This document shows, piece after piece, positions 19,700-30,604 of a stretch of DNA of 64,000 bases. This DNA is from Closterium sp. Naga37s-1 (lineage: Eukaryota > Streptophyta > Zygnematophyceae > Desmidiales > Closteriaceae): assembly GCA_947471745.1 (NCBI GenBank), contig CANJKZ010000078.1, positions 2,484,501-2,548,500 on the forward strand. Direction: 5' to 3'. Both the position numbers and the translations under genes were made by a program. A model generated the notes under the pieces. That model did not search any database and was not told the origin of the DNA. It worked only from the letters and a program-made list of their open reading frames with translations. How positions within the stretch are numbered: the first letter of the stretch is position 1; each line of letters starts with the position of its first letter.

Positions 19700-20967
19700 T
19701 CATCATGCTGTAAGACGTTCAACCACCATTCTCTGAGGCATTCATCATGCAGTGAACCATACAGCATGCATAGCATCATGCCATGGGGCATGCTATTCAG
19801 GATGCATGTCATCTTGCTATAAGCCATTCAGCATACACCTTGTAATATGGTGGACACATAATCTGGCATGCCATGAGGCATCTGGCATGTATACCATCGT
19901 GCCACGAAACATACAGCATGCACTTTCCTGTATGAACATTGTTTTATCGGCATTCGCCAACAACTGAATCCCATTTCAGTCCCACCATTCTTTGAAGTGC
20001 TTGATTTTGACCAGTGTGTAATAAAGAATCGTTAGCGCTTGTGGGCATAGAAGGTTGGATGCGGTGCTGACTCAATCTTCTAGAAGTACCGGTAGTTGAT
20101 AATTATCTGTTGACAATGACTCTATTAGACTTCACATGCCTTTAGTGAAATTGCAACAGAGATGCTGAAATAAACATTCATTAATTGACTGCTGAATGTG
20201 AATGTGAGCCAATGTGGAAGATGTATCTGGAGTTTGCCTTGTCATTTGAGAATGAAGGTCAAATTAAAATATTCTTATACATTATTTATAGCTGTTTGCA
20301 GTGTAGACTGTAGTGTATCTCACGTTCTGTAGGAGGTGTACCACGTGGCATTCTTCTTTCAGGGTTGGTTTGGGATTCAGATTTCGCACTGATTCCCCGT
20401 CCCCACCGGATTTGTCCCCTTCCCCCTCAATTTCGGTTCATCCCCTCCCACCACTAAATTTCTTCCCTTCCCACCATTTCATTTCTTTCCGCCCCCCTTG
20501 AGTGCCCTTCACACTCCTCCCCCACTTCCTCCACGCCAACAAAATGCCCGAAGCACATACCAAAATTTTTACCAAACCGCCCCTCGTCAACCAATCCCGA
20601 ATTTTCTCCGGATCGCCTCCCAAATTTCCACGCCGAACCTCGTTGAATGTGCACCCCGGTTTTTGGGTTGTGTAGCAACCTTATATATTTGGTTTCACTT
20701 TTCGGGGAACTAACATGAACAGTGATTTTTTCCCTAATAAATATATGGAAGAAAACATTGTTCACGTAAGTTACCCCATGTGAAACCAAATGTGTCCAAT
20801 CATCCATAATCGTTGATAAGTACGGCGAATGGAATAATTGGACAATGATTCAAGCACGACCAAATGTGAACACTCACAAACACAAAGGACCACACTCTAC
20901 CATACACGCGAACTCGATCAAAACCAACAATCGTGCATGCTTCAAGGTGAATGTTAAAATGCATCTA
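19700..20967. other. Intergenic stretch: array tail, then unassigned sequence
   Basis: 19700-19940 continues the CATG-rich array. 19941-20967 has no recognisable gene: AT-rich to about 20310, then a C/T-rich stretch (20390-20560), then AT-rich again. A short inverted pair (TTTGGTTTCAC near 20690 and GTGAAACCAAA near 20780) could belong to a small degraded element, but no TSD was found. Confidence 0.5.
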
Positions 20968-21100
20968 TGTGTCAGAATACTGAACGAGAATGAATGCATT
21001 GAACAGAAAGTTGATAGAAGTACTAACCCTAATTGAGTTGTACCCCTTATGGGCTACCCCACTACAGCCTACACAATATAAGCATTATAACATTTTGACA
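20968..21100 (-). repeat. COP-D 3' LTR
   Basis: 133 bp on the minus strand, TGTCAAAATG...TATTCTGACA, with the family core TAGGCTGTAGTGGGGTAG and a GGGTACAA segment whose partner arm is degraded. Confidence 0.85.
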
Positions 21101-21339
21101 CACCCCCATTGGCAAAGTGGGGAAGAACAAGTGGTCACAAGACCAGTCAAGAAAAGCAAAGCAAGCTCAGGGTGGATCACAAAGTCACCACAAATTCCAA
21201 GCACAAGCAAATCGCCACAAGGCCAGTTCACATGCAGACTTACATAAAAGAGAACAAACAGTACAGTGATCATACCCTAGCAAGTATAAGCATGCAGGTA
21301 TATAAAAAGATTACAGTACAAGCAAATTCACGCAGTGAG

Positions 21340-24102
21340 CAAGTGAGGCAAAGTAGGCAGAAGGCCTAAAACAGTACAGAATCACTGATGATCACCAGAC
21401 TGAAGTGCCTTGGTGAATATATCAGCAGTGTTGGCCTGAGTGGCTACGAAAGCAAGACGAAGCTGACCACGCTGCTGCAACTCTCAAGCAAGGAAGTAAT
21501 GCAGAGCGATGTGCTTCGTTCTGTGCTCCAGTCTGTGCTCCTGACACAAGGCAATCATGGCCTTGCTGTCAACATACAGAACTGGAGAACAACGAGGCCG
21601 CTCTCCCAAGTCGGTCAGCAGGTAGGTGAGCCAGCGTAACTCCTGTGCAGCCATGGCCCCTGCATAGATCTTAGCCACACAACTGGAACTCAGAACAGAA
21701 GACGAGCGGGTAGACCGCCAAGAAACAAAGCCGGAGCCTAGGCTGAAAGTGTAACCCTGTGACGATCGTTGCGTAGCCAAGTCATCAACCCAAGAAGCGT
21801 CTACGTGTCCGGTGAGGACAACTGGACCCCGTCCTCCAAGCACGAGCCCCATGCCTGATGTAGTGCACAAGTAGCACAACACCCTCTTAGCGGCCTCCCA
21901 GTGCTCTGGTCGGTGTCTCCCGGGCGCAACGTAGCGTAATAGGATGATAAGAGGGTAGGCAAGGTCAGGTCAAGTGCACGTCATCAGGTACATGAGGCAC
22001 CCCACAAGCTTTCGATACGGGCCACTCGGCTCTACGGACTCGTCCGAAGGTGGAGCTGAGAGCGAGTGGCCGGTAGACAGAGGAGTGGGCTGTGGCGAGG
22101 AGAACTGGAAGCCGAAGCGCTGAAGGACCTTGTGCACCATGTGTGACTGAGTCAGTGTGATGGTGCACCGTGCTCTGTCCCAGGTGATCTGCAAGCCAAG
22201 ATAGCTGCGCAACTCACCCAGGTCAGTGCAGGTGTGTCTCCTGTGCAGCTACGACTTCACAAGGGCCAGTGCCTCAGTGTCAGCAGTGGCAAGAACCAAG
22301 TCGTCGACGTACATGAGGACGTAGAGCGGTGGCAGCGAAGTGTTGGTGCGCAGAAACAGCGACGGGTCAGCAATCGAAGGAGCACACCCAAGAGCCGCAA
22401 GCGTCGTCCTCTGTGGCGGAGACTGTAGACTGGCCGCCGGAGGCTCCAGTGGGTACCTGCAGGAAATTCCCTAGTGAAGCCAGGTGGGCGGCGCAGCCAG
22501 ATCTCCTCGTGAAGGCTGCCCTGTAAGAAAGCTGTGCTGAAGTCGAGAGAGTGCAGCTCGTAGTCACGCTGAGCGGTGACGTGCAGCAACACCCAAAGAG
22601 TGGTCATCTTTTGGGTAGGGGAGAAGGTCTGGAAGAAATCAACTCCCTGTCGCTGACTGAAGCCTTGTGCAACCTAACTAGGCTTGAAGACTGGCGGAGA
22701 ACCCGGCGGCCACTTCACCCTGAAAATCCACATGCCATCGACTATGTTCGCCCCAGAAGGGGGAACTGCGTCGACGTAGGTGCCTGTGGACTTCCAGGAT
22801 GCCATCTCTGCGTCCATGGCTATCTGCCACTGAGAGGAGTAGGGACCCGTAATCGCCTCTGTGTAAGAACCTAGCGAAGGCCGAGTCAGGTGGTGGCACA
22901 GACGACGGTGGCGGCGGAACAAAAAACGGTCGCCGCTGCACAATGCCTCCAGCACCAGTACCAGCAGCTCCAGCACCCTCAGCGCCAACACCTCCATCTC
23001 ATGGGTCTCCAGCTCCAGCGCCTCCAGCTCCAGGGTCTCCACCTCCAGTTACTCCAGCTCAAGCATCTCCAGTGCCAGCGCCTCCAGCTCCAGGGTCTCC
23101 AACTCCAATGCCTCCATCACCTCCAGATCCAGCAGCTCCAGTAGCTTGAGTACGAGCACCTCCAGGACCAGCAGCTCCAGCACCTCCGGAACCTCCAGCT
23201 CCAGTAGTAACTCCAGCACCTCCAGGACTATAAGCTCCAGCACCTCAAGCTCCACTGCCTCCAGCTCCAGCGCCTCCAGCGCCAGTGCCTCAAGCTCCAA
23301 GGTCTCCAGCTCTAGTGCCTCCAGCTCCAGGGTCTCCAGCTCTAGCACCTCCAACACCACCAGCTCCGGCAGCTCCAGTACCTCTAATATGAGCACCTCC
23401 AGGACCAGCAGCTCCAGCACCTCCAGGTCAAGTGCCTCCAGCGGCAGGGCCTCTAGCTCCTGCAGCGCCACTCCTAAGGCGTGTGCGCCGAGCAAACCAC
23501 TTGCGCAGCTGCTGGGGTGCGAGAGGCTCCCGCCGGTGAGACAGTCGTGTCGAGGCACCTGCAAGACCTCCGGCAGACGCAGTACCCCTAGACTCAGCAC
23601 CCCCAGACTCCGCACCCTCAGACTGAGCAACCCAAGGCTCCGCACCCTAAGGCTCAGTACCCCCAGGCTCCGCACCCTCAGGCTCAGCACCCCCAGACTC
23701 CGCACCCTCAAACTCAGCACCCCCAGGCTCCGCACCCTCAAGCTCCGCACTCGCAGGCTAAACACCCCCAGGCTCCGCACTCGCAGGCTCAGCACCCCCG
23801 GACGCAGCACCCCAAGACGCAGAGCGGGGGTGGGGGGAGAGGGGTAGTGTGGTAGGGCAAGAGACGGTAAAGGGGAACCGACTCATCAAACGTGATGTCC
23901 TGAGAGGGCAGGACACGGCACGAGGTGGGGTGGTAAAACTGCCAGCAAGGCGCGTCAGGGGAAAAGCCAAGGAAGACGCAAGGAATGTCACGGGAGGAGA
24001 GCTTGTCCGCAGAAGTATCGCGGACAAAGGCACGAGAGCCCCAGACCTGGAACACCGACGCATCGCCTACCTTCCCCATCCAACGCAGTGTAGGCGAGGT
24101 CT
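21340..24102 (-). pseudogene. pol: COP-D integrase tail, linker, RT and RNase H
   Basis: From 24102 downward: GKVGDASVFQVWGSRAFVRDTSADKLSSR (integrase), block-1 repeats (about 23570-23820), block-2 repeats (about 22930-23470), TEAITGPYSSQWQ and GMWIFRVKW (RT start), DFSTAFLQGSLHEEIWLRR, LYVLMYVDDLVLA (YVDD intact), then RNase H (SSQGYTFSLGSGFVSWRSTRSS). A deletion after RRPVYSLRH removes the QAPREWHD segment. Other frame changes and a TAA at the normal Gln codon near the C-terminus leave it non-coding. Confidence 0.83.
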
Positions 24103-27100
24103 CTGAGGGCCTTCTGTCGTGCGGAGGGCATCCGCCAGACGTTCACGCTTCCGGCCTCCCCACAGCAAAATGGAATTGCTGAGCGCCGCATTGGCATGGT
24201 CATGGACGTCGCTCGTACGTCCATGATCCATGCGGCTGCTCCCCATCTTCTGTGGCCGTTCGCGGTTCAGTACGCAGCGCATCAGATCAACCTTCAGCCT
24301 CGTGTCTCCTTGCCGGAGACCACACCTACTCTGAGGTGGACGGGGAAGGTTGGCGATGCGTCCGCGTTCCGTGTCTGGGGATCTCGAGCTTTTGTCCGCA
24401 ATACTTCAGCGGACAAGCTGTCCTCCCGTGCCGTTCCCTCTGTCTTCCTTGGCTTCCCTCCTGACGCACCCGGGTGGCAGTTCTACCACCCCAGCTTGCG
24501 TCATGTTCTGTCCTCTCAGGACGTCACGTTTGACGAGTCGGTGTTGTACTACCGTCTCTTTCCCTACCGCACTGCCTCTCCCCCTCCCCCGCCGCTCTTC
24601 CTTGCCCCAGGTACTCCTCCGGTACACCCCCTCCCCCCCCAGGGTCCTGCCCCCTCAGGTGTGTCCCAGGTAGACCCTGCCGAGCCGGTTGAGGTAGCTG
24701 TCGACTCAGGTGCTGCTAGGGGTGCTTACCCTGCGGGTGCGGGGACTGGGGGTGCTGAGTCTGGGGGTGCTGAGACTGGGCGTGCTGAGCCTGGGGGTGT
24801 GGCGCCTGAGGGTACTGTGTCTGGAGGTGCTGAGCCTGCGCGTGTTGCGTCTGGAGGTGCTCTGGGTGTCCCGTTGCGGCGGGAGCCCCTCTCTCCACAG
24901 CGGCTTCGTGAGTGGTACTCTCGGCGCTGTCGGGTTGCTGCTGGAGGTGCTGCTGGTGCGGGTGCTGCTGGAGGTGCTGGTGCTGCTGGAGGTGGTGCTG
25001 GTGCTGGAGCTGCTGGAGGTGCTGCTGGTGCTGGAGCTGCTGGAGGTGCTATTGGAGCTACTGGAGGTGCTGGCACTGCTGGAGGTGGTGCTGGTGCTGG
25101 AGCTGCTGGAGCTGCTGGAGGTGCTGGTGCTGTTGGAGGTGGTGCTGGTGCTGGAGCTACAGGAGGTGCTGCTGGTGCTGGAGCTGCTGGAGGTGCTGCT
25201 AGGACTGGAGACCCTGAGGCTGAGGGTACCGGTTCTGTCTCTGCTGTTTCTCGAGGCGCTGCGCGGCCGCGGCCGTACTACGTTCCGCTTCTTCAGCAGG
25301 TTCTTGGTTCCCACCTTCTCCTGGTCCTCCTCCTCCTTCCCTGAGTCCACCGCCTGTTCTGTCTCAGTCGCGGTTACAGCCGGCCTCTCCGCTGCCTGGT
25401 CCTTCTCCTTACTCTGGTCCGACTAGAGGTCTTACGGAGCGTCGTGAGCCTGAGTCGCGTCCTGTGTCGCCTGCGTCTCGTTCTACGTCGCCTGTGCGTT
25501 CTGTTCGCGCTGGTCGTGTTTCGCGTCCGCGTCTTCCTCCTGTCCCTGGCACTCACTCTATGACTCTGCGTCCTTCCACTGCTCCACAGCGTGTCCCTCT
25601 GCCCTCTCCTCCTGCGTCCTCTCTTCCTGACGGTCCGGACCCGGAGTCTGACTCCCTTCGTGCTGCTAGTCCTACTGTCACGCGCTTTCTGGCCACTGCT
25701 GTCACTGACCCCCTGTTTGAGTTCTCTGCTGCGTCTGCTCTTGTTGCTGAGCTTGTTGACTTTGCTGCAGCCTGTCGCCTAAACTACGCCGCTAGTCTTG
25801 TTGCTGAGCCTGCGTCTGTGTCTGTCTGTCCTCCGTCCGTCGGGGGTGAGTGTGCTCTTGGCACGGACGTCCTTGAGGACAGGTAGGAGGACCTTGAGTG
25901 CTTTGCTGCTGCTTCACATCATCTCGTGTCCATGCTGCTTGCCCCTGAGGGAGACCCGGATGCACTAGACATCCCGACCCCGCGCTCTTACGCAGAGGCG
26001 ATAGAGGGTCCCTACTCCTCCCAGTGGCAGGCAGCCATGGACGCAGAGATGGCTTCCTGGAAGTCCACAGGCACCTACGTAGACGAGGTTCCCCCACCTG
26101 GGGCGAACATCGTCAGTGGCATGTGGATCTTCAGGGTGAAGCGGCCGTCGGGTTCTCCGCCTGCCTTCAAGGCGCGTTACGCTGCACGTGGCTTCAGTCA
26201 GCGACAGGGAGTTGACTTCTTTCAGACCTTCTCCCCTGCCCCGAAGATGACCACTCTTCGGGTACTGCTGCACGTTGCTGCTCAGCGTGACTACGAGCTC
26301 CACTCGCTTGACTTCAGCACAGCCTTCCTACAGAGCAGCCTGCACGAGGAGATCTGGCTGCGCCGCCCACCTGGCTTCACTGGGTCGTTTCCTGCTGGTA
26401 CCCAGTGGAGCCTCCGGCGGCCAGTCTACGGTCTCCGCCAGGCGCCCCGTGAGTGGCACGACACGCTCAGGACGACTCTTGCTGCTCTTGGTTTTGCTCC
26501 TTCCACTGCTGACCCTTCTCTGTTTCCACGCACTGACGCTACTCTGCCGCCGTTCTACGTTCTTGTGTACGTAGACGACCTTGTCTTTGCTACTGCTGAC
26601 ACGGAGGCACTCGCCCACGTGAAGTCCGAGCTACAGAAGAGACACACGTGCACAGACCTGGGTGAGCTCACAAGCTATCTTGGCTTGCGGATCACCCGGG
26701 ACAGAGCACAGCGCACCATTACCTTGACTCAGTCACACATGGTGCAGCAGGTCCTTCAGCGCTTCGGCTTCACCTACTCCTCGCCACAGTCCACTCCTCT
26801 GCCTACCGGTCACTCGCTCTCAGCTCCACCTTCGGACGAGTCCGCAGAGCCGAGTGGCCCGTATCCAGAGCTCGTGGGCTGTTGCGATACTTGTGCAGTA
26901 CATCGGGCATGGGGCTCGTGCTTGGAGGACGGGCTCGAGTTGTCCTCAGTGGTCACGCTGACGCCTCCTGGGTTGACGACTTGGCTACGCAGCGGTCGTC
27001 ACAGGGTTACACCTTCAGCCTTGGCTCCGGTTCTGTCTCCTGGCGGTCTACCCGCTCTTCTTCTGTTCTCAGCTCCAGTTGTGAGGCTGAGATCTACGCT

Positions 27101-27433
27101 GGGGCCATGGCTGCACAGGAGCTTCGCTGGCTCACCTACCTGCTGACCGACTTGGGAGAGGCGCCTCGTTCTCCTCCAGTTCTGTACGTCGACAACAAGG
27201 CCATGCTGGCCTTGTGTCAGGAGCACAGACTGGAGCACAGAACGAAGCACATTGCTCTGCGCTACTTCCTTGCTCGAGAGTTGCAGCAGCGTGGCCAGCT
27301 TCGTCTTGCTTACGTGGCCTCTCAGGCCAACACTGCTGATGTCTTCACCAAGGCACTTCAGCCTTGTGATCATCAGCGTTTCTGTACTGTGTTAGGCCTT
27401 GTACCTACTGTGCCTCACTTGTTGACTTCTTGA
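24103..27433 (+). pseudogene. pol: COP-E integrase, linker, RT and RNase H
   Basis: Integrase C-terminal half with the catalytic Glu segment (PQQNGIAERRIG), linker blocks at about 24710-24860 and 24930-25215, then RT and RNase H. YVDD is intact (FYVLVYVDDLVFATADTEALA near 26560-26600). Lesions: a frame change near 25320, TAG 25884-25886 (CAG in COP-H), and a deletion of roughly 150 bases after YPELVGC near 26882 that fuses RT to the start of RNase H in another frame. RNase H itself (GHADASWVDD, YVDNKAMLALC, ADVFTKALQPCDHQ) is complete to TGA 27431-27433. Confidence 0.87.
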
Positions 27434-27649
27434 CTCTGCTTGTACTGTACTCTATATACTTATACCTGCATGCTTACACTTGCTAGGTTGTGTTCACTGT
27501 ATTGTTTGCTTTCCTTTATATAACTCTGCATGTGAACTGGCCTTCTGGCCCTTTGCTTGTGCTCAGACTGCGTGGTGACTTTGTGATCCACCCTGAGCTT
27601 GCTTTGCCTTCTTGACTGGTCTTGTGACCCCTTGTTCTCCCCCACTTTG

Positions 27650-27661
27650 CCTATGGGGGTG
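27650..27661 (+). other. COP-E polypurine tract
   Basis: CCTATGGGGGTG directly before the LTR. Confidence 0.8.
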
Positions 27662-27795
27662 TGTCAAACATATATTTACTATAGTCGGTCTAGGCTGTAT
27701 AGGGGTAGTCCTTAGAGGGTACAACACTTATGTGTTTCCTACTTGTACCCTTCTCATTTTCCTAATTCATCATTCTTTCGTCTATCATTCTCACA
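27662..27795 (+). repeat. COP-E 3' LTR
   Basis: 134 bp, TGTCAAACATAT...TCATTCTCACA, with the perfect inverted pair GGGTACAA / TTGTACCC. Confidence 0.88.
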
Positions 27796-27929
27796 TGATT
27801 TCCAGAGATTTCTGTTGACTGTGCAGCTGGTCTTGTGCCTTCTTCTGTCTGTAGACCAGAGACTGGAGGTGGAGTAGGGGTGGTGCCGAGAGATCCGTTG
27901 GAGGAGCTCCTCTCCTTTTGCGTAGCCAT
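27796..27929 (-). pseudogene. gag: COP-F Gag N-terminus, cut by COP-E
   Basis: A minus-strand ATG at 27927-27929 opens MATQKERSSSNGSLGTTPTP and about 25 more codons, then is cut at 27796 by the end of the COP-E LTR. It follows a primer site and a long LTR in the correct order for a copia or gypsy Gag. Only the low-complexity leader is left, so the family cannot be named from protein. Confidence 0.6.
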
Positions 27930-27972
27930 GAATTGTATAGAAAGGTTTTAAAGAGTGATCTTGTTATGCCTT

Positions 27973-27984
27973 GCTCTCATACCA
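27973..27984 (-). other. COP-F primer-binding site
   Basis: On the minus strand, TGGTATGAGAGC directly follows an LTR end (CCCAACA). It is one base from the initiator tRNA-Met site. Confidence 0.75.
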
Positions 27985-28624
27985 TGTTGGGCTGAGAAAG
28001 AGCCCTTAGGAACTTTTCAGGACTAAGATCGGGTGTTGATGTAGAGCTGTAACAGCGGAAGCTTTTAATGAAGAGTTGACGTGAACCACCTTGTGCTGGT
28101 TTGTGAGAACAAGATAAGTTAATAATGGCAAAGAGATACAAGCTTTTATAAGGATACAAGGAATATAAAGAGATACGGTTAGTAACCGTTTTACTGTTGC
28201 TGTTGCGGTTCGATACAGTGTCGACTCGGGCAACTGCTCAGTAGCGAGTCAGTTGTTTGTCCTTGCTGTCGCGCTGTATTTGTCAGGTCAAAGGTCGCTG
28301 ACCTTTGACTTTCGCGTAACTTCCAGCAGTTGTTCAACCTCCGAGGGTTGACTCGCTGGTTCTTCGATATGGTTTGCTTCGCTTATGTCTTGATGTTTCG
28401 ACACGACAGAGGCGCTTAAATCAGTTGTTTCCAACAACTGATCGTTTTGATTTCAGCACCTCTCATTTCCGATTGATGCTCTCTAGGTAAGCTCTCGTTT
28501 TCTCCTCGTGACCTCCTAAGCCCAGGCGCATCATCGTTCTTCTCAAGTGCATCATCCAAAAAAAAGGCGTGGCTGGTTGGGCATGAACTTTTTAGGGTTC
28601 CGAAAGGTTACCTGTGTTAGACTT
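27985..28624 (-). repeat. COP-F 5' LTR, split by GYP-1
   Basis: About 640 bases of minus-strand LTR end in CCCAACA before the primer site. It contains TATAAAAG (about 28144-28151), a likely TATA box. GYP-1 inserted in it (TSD GACTT at 28620-28624 and 35613-35617). A plausible LTR start (TGTAAG) lies just beyond, at 35618-35620. No second LTR of this element is in the window, so the left boundary is a guess. Confidence 0.55.
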
Positions 28625-28626
28625 TG

Positions 28627-28800
28627 TGATGAAATAGGAGCTTAGTCTAAGAAGCCATAGCTAGGTTTTAGGGTATATGAAAGAGAAATAGGAGAAGAGG
28701 GGGTTTCACTAGCAGCAATGAGGATACATATAGCAAACCCTAGATGGGTTGTACTCGCTATAGAGCACCCCACTACAGGCTAGAGAATAACATTCTGACA
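28627..28800 (-). repeat. TRIM-1 3' LTR
   Basis: 174 bp, minus strand TGTCAGAATG...ATTTCATCA; one mismatch (AGTCTAAG versus AGGCTAAG) to 30137-30310. Confidence 0.95.
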
Positions 28801-30136
28801 CACCCCCATAGCCAAAGTGGGGTGTAATCAGTACAATGAGCAAGCAGGTATAGAGCAGGAGTTCACAAAGGTAAGCAAAGCTAGAGCTAATCACAGAGGG
28901 CAAGTGAGGAGGAGGAGAGACTGTGGAGGGAGAGAAGATGGGAGGCAACGACTGAAGCTGCAGAGGCACGGGCACAGGAGCGGCTGACTCAGAGGCTACC
29001 GAAGCAAGGGCGACGGACTACTGGAGTGACTGGCTCCGCGGCTATAGACGAGCGGCAGGAGCAACGGACCCACTGGCGACTGGTGCAACAGGCTCACTGG
29101 CTACCGAAGCAAGGGCGACGGACTACAGGCGCTGCAGGCAACAAGACAGCTACCTTCACACAACCTCCTCCAACTGCCCCACTCCCCTCTCACACACCCC
29201 CTGTTCAAACCCTAGCTCCACTCCCACAGCACCCCCCTTAAACCCTAAACCCTAGGCTCCCACACACCCACCCCCCTCAGCGACAGCTGCAGCAGTGGGA
29301 GACAAGGGAGGAGGAGGAGCAAGGGGAGGAACACATAACCGCCACCCCCACACCCGCCACCCCCATGCTCGGCACCCCACACCCCCAGCACCACGGAATG
29401 CACGGGGGGGGGGGGGGGGACGGGATGGGCTGCAGGTGCGGGCTGCTCCAGGGGCGGCCGTTGCAGGTGCGGGCTGCTCCAGGGGCGGCTGCTGCAGTTG
29501 CGGGCTGCTCCAGGGGGGGGGGGGGGGGTTGCTGCAGATGAAAGGTAGGAGGGAGGGGAGGGGAAGGGCGCGGCCACCAGGGCGCCCCGACGGGCGACGA
29601 GCTAGGGAGCCGCGCGTGCCCCCGAGAGCGCTTCGACGGGCGACGGGAGGGGACCGCGCCCGGGCCCCCAAAGCGCCGCGACGAGGCGACGGTTGGGGCC
29701 GGCGCGCGGCCCCCAAGGCGCCGCGACGAGGCGACGGGAGGGGCCGGCTCGCGGGTCCCCAAGGCGCCGCGACGAGGCGACGGGAGGGGCCGGCTCGCGG
29801 GCCCCCAAAGCGCCGCGACGAGGCGACGGGAGAGGCCAGCGTGCGGGCCCCCAAAACGCCGCGACGAGGCGACGGTTGGGGCCGGCGCGCGGGCCCCCAA
29901 GGCGCCGCGACGAGGTGACGGGAGGGGCCGGCGCGCTGGCCCGCAGGGCACCGCACGAAGCAGGAACCCGCCGCGCGCCTCGGGACGCACGGCGGGCAGA
30001 AAACCGCCACGCGCCCGGAGCGCGTGGCGGGAAGAAAAATAGGAGGTCGACGGGGCGCGCCACGGGGCGCGCGACACACAGTAGGGCAGCGAAAGCAGGT
30101 GGGCCCACAGGCCAGGAGCGTATCGCTCTGATAGCA
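28801..30136 (-). repeat. TRIM-1 interior: no gene, 46-bp GC-rich array
   Basis: The polypurine tract is at 28801-28811 and the primer site TGCTATCAGAGC (one mismatch) at 30125-30136, both on the minus strand. A 28-bp direct repeat (GGCTACCGAAGCAAGG...) occurs at 28994 and 29099. At about 29660-29945 the CGCCGCGACGAGGCGACGG marker recurs at 29674, 29719, 29765, 29811, 29857 and 29903, a 45-46 bp period. G-runs occur at about 29404-29419 and 29514-29528. Long ORFs are repeat artefacts. Confidence 0.85.
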
Positions 30137-30310
30137 TGATGAAATAGGAGCTTAGGCTAAGAAGCCATAGCTAGGTTTTAGGGTATATGAAAGAGAAATA
30201 GGAGAAGAGGGGGTTTCACTAGCAGCAATGAGGATACATATAGCAAACCCTAGATGGGTTGTACTCGCTATAGAGCACCCCACTACAGGCTAGAGAATAA
30301 CATTCTGACA
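30137..30310 (-). repeat. TRIM-1 5' LTR
   Basis: 174 bp, followed on the plus side by the CTTTG duplication. Confidence 0.95.
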
Positions 30311-30313
30311 CTT

Positions 30314-30592
30314 TGTTATGAGTTGTAAAAGAGAGTGCGCAGTTTAACGAATAACGAGAAGTGATTGAACAGGCTGATTATACAATGAAGGCACACGCTA
30401 ATATAGTGAGTAGGCTAGCTAGGAGGGAACTTTGGGTGAGTGAGGTTGGGTGCAGGTTTGACGAAGAGGAAAGCCGAAGGCGACGCGAGGAGGCTCGACA
30501 TCGTTGATGTCGGCCAAACGTGCAGAGTCCGAAAATCGGGGCTGTACGCAAAGCAGTCAACCCCGATAAGGAATTCGGGAAAATTCCTTACA
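30314..30592 (-). repeat. GYP-1 3' LTR
   Basis: 279 bp bounded TGTTATGAG / CCTTACA; its first two bases are also part of the TRIM-1 duplication. Confidence 0.93.
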
Positions 30593-30604
30593 CTACCCCC
30601 CCCC

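Larger units (their letters stand above)
20968..24102 (-). mobile_element. COP-D: 5'-truncated copia copy
   Basis: On the minus strand this copy has a complete 3' LTR (20968-21100), the polypurine region (21101-21110), RNase H, RT, linker and the C-terminal part of integrase. It stops abruptly at about 24102 in the integrase motif TLRWxGKVGD, where a plus-strand copy begins. No TSD partner for the left flank (ATCTA) was found at either possible right end. Confidence 0.85.
24103..27795 (+). mobile_element. COP-E: 5'-truncated copia copy, head-to-head with COP-D
   Basis: This plus-strand copy begins inside integrase (AFCRAEGIRQTFTLPASPQQNG from about 24107) and runs through to a complete 3' LTR. 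Its truncation point lies within a few hundred coding bases of COP-D's on the opposite strand. The sequence after its LTR (TGATTTCCAGAG) is the interrupted gag of COP-F rather than a primer site. Confidence 0.85.
28627..30310 (-). mobile_element. TRIM-1: non-autonomous LTR element
   Basis: Two 174-bp LTRs differing at one base, a primer site and polypurine tract on the minus strand, a perfect TSD CTTTG (28622-28626 and 30311-30315), and a 1.34-kb interior without gag or pol. The LTR carries the family core (CTGTAGTGGGGT, then GAGTACAACC) and the interior ends with the same CTATGGGGGTG tract as the COP-A family. This suggests it uses that family's proteins. It is inserted two bases inside the left LTR of GYP-1. 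Confidence 0.93.

Noticed and set aside
20438..20807. Minus-strand ORFs as a candidate gene
   Set aside because: Low-complexity, overlapping in two frames, no motif; probably chance in C/T-rich sequence.
20963..27800. COP-D plus COP-E as one palindromic insertion with a TSD
   Set aside because: Flanks ATCTA and TGATT do not match, and the two arms differ in sequence and in LTR length (133 and 134 bp).
27796..27810. Primer-binding site after the COP-E LTR (TGATTTCCAGAG)
   Set aside because: It resembles TGGTATCAGAG only loosely and reads in frame as COP-F Gag on the minus strand.
29252..30137. Three overlapping minus-strand ORFs of 168-286 codons in TRIM-1
   Set aside because: Repeat-driven Arg/Pro/Ala translations of the 46-bp array with no domain; TRIM-1 appears non-coding.
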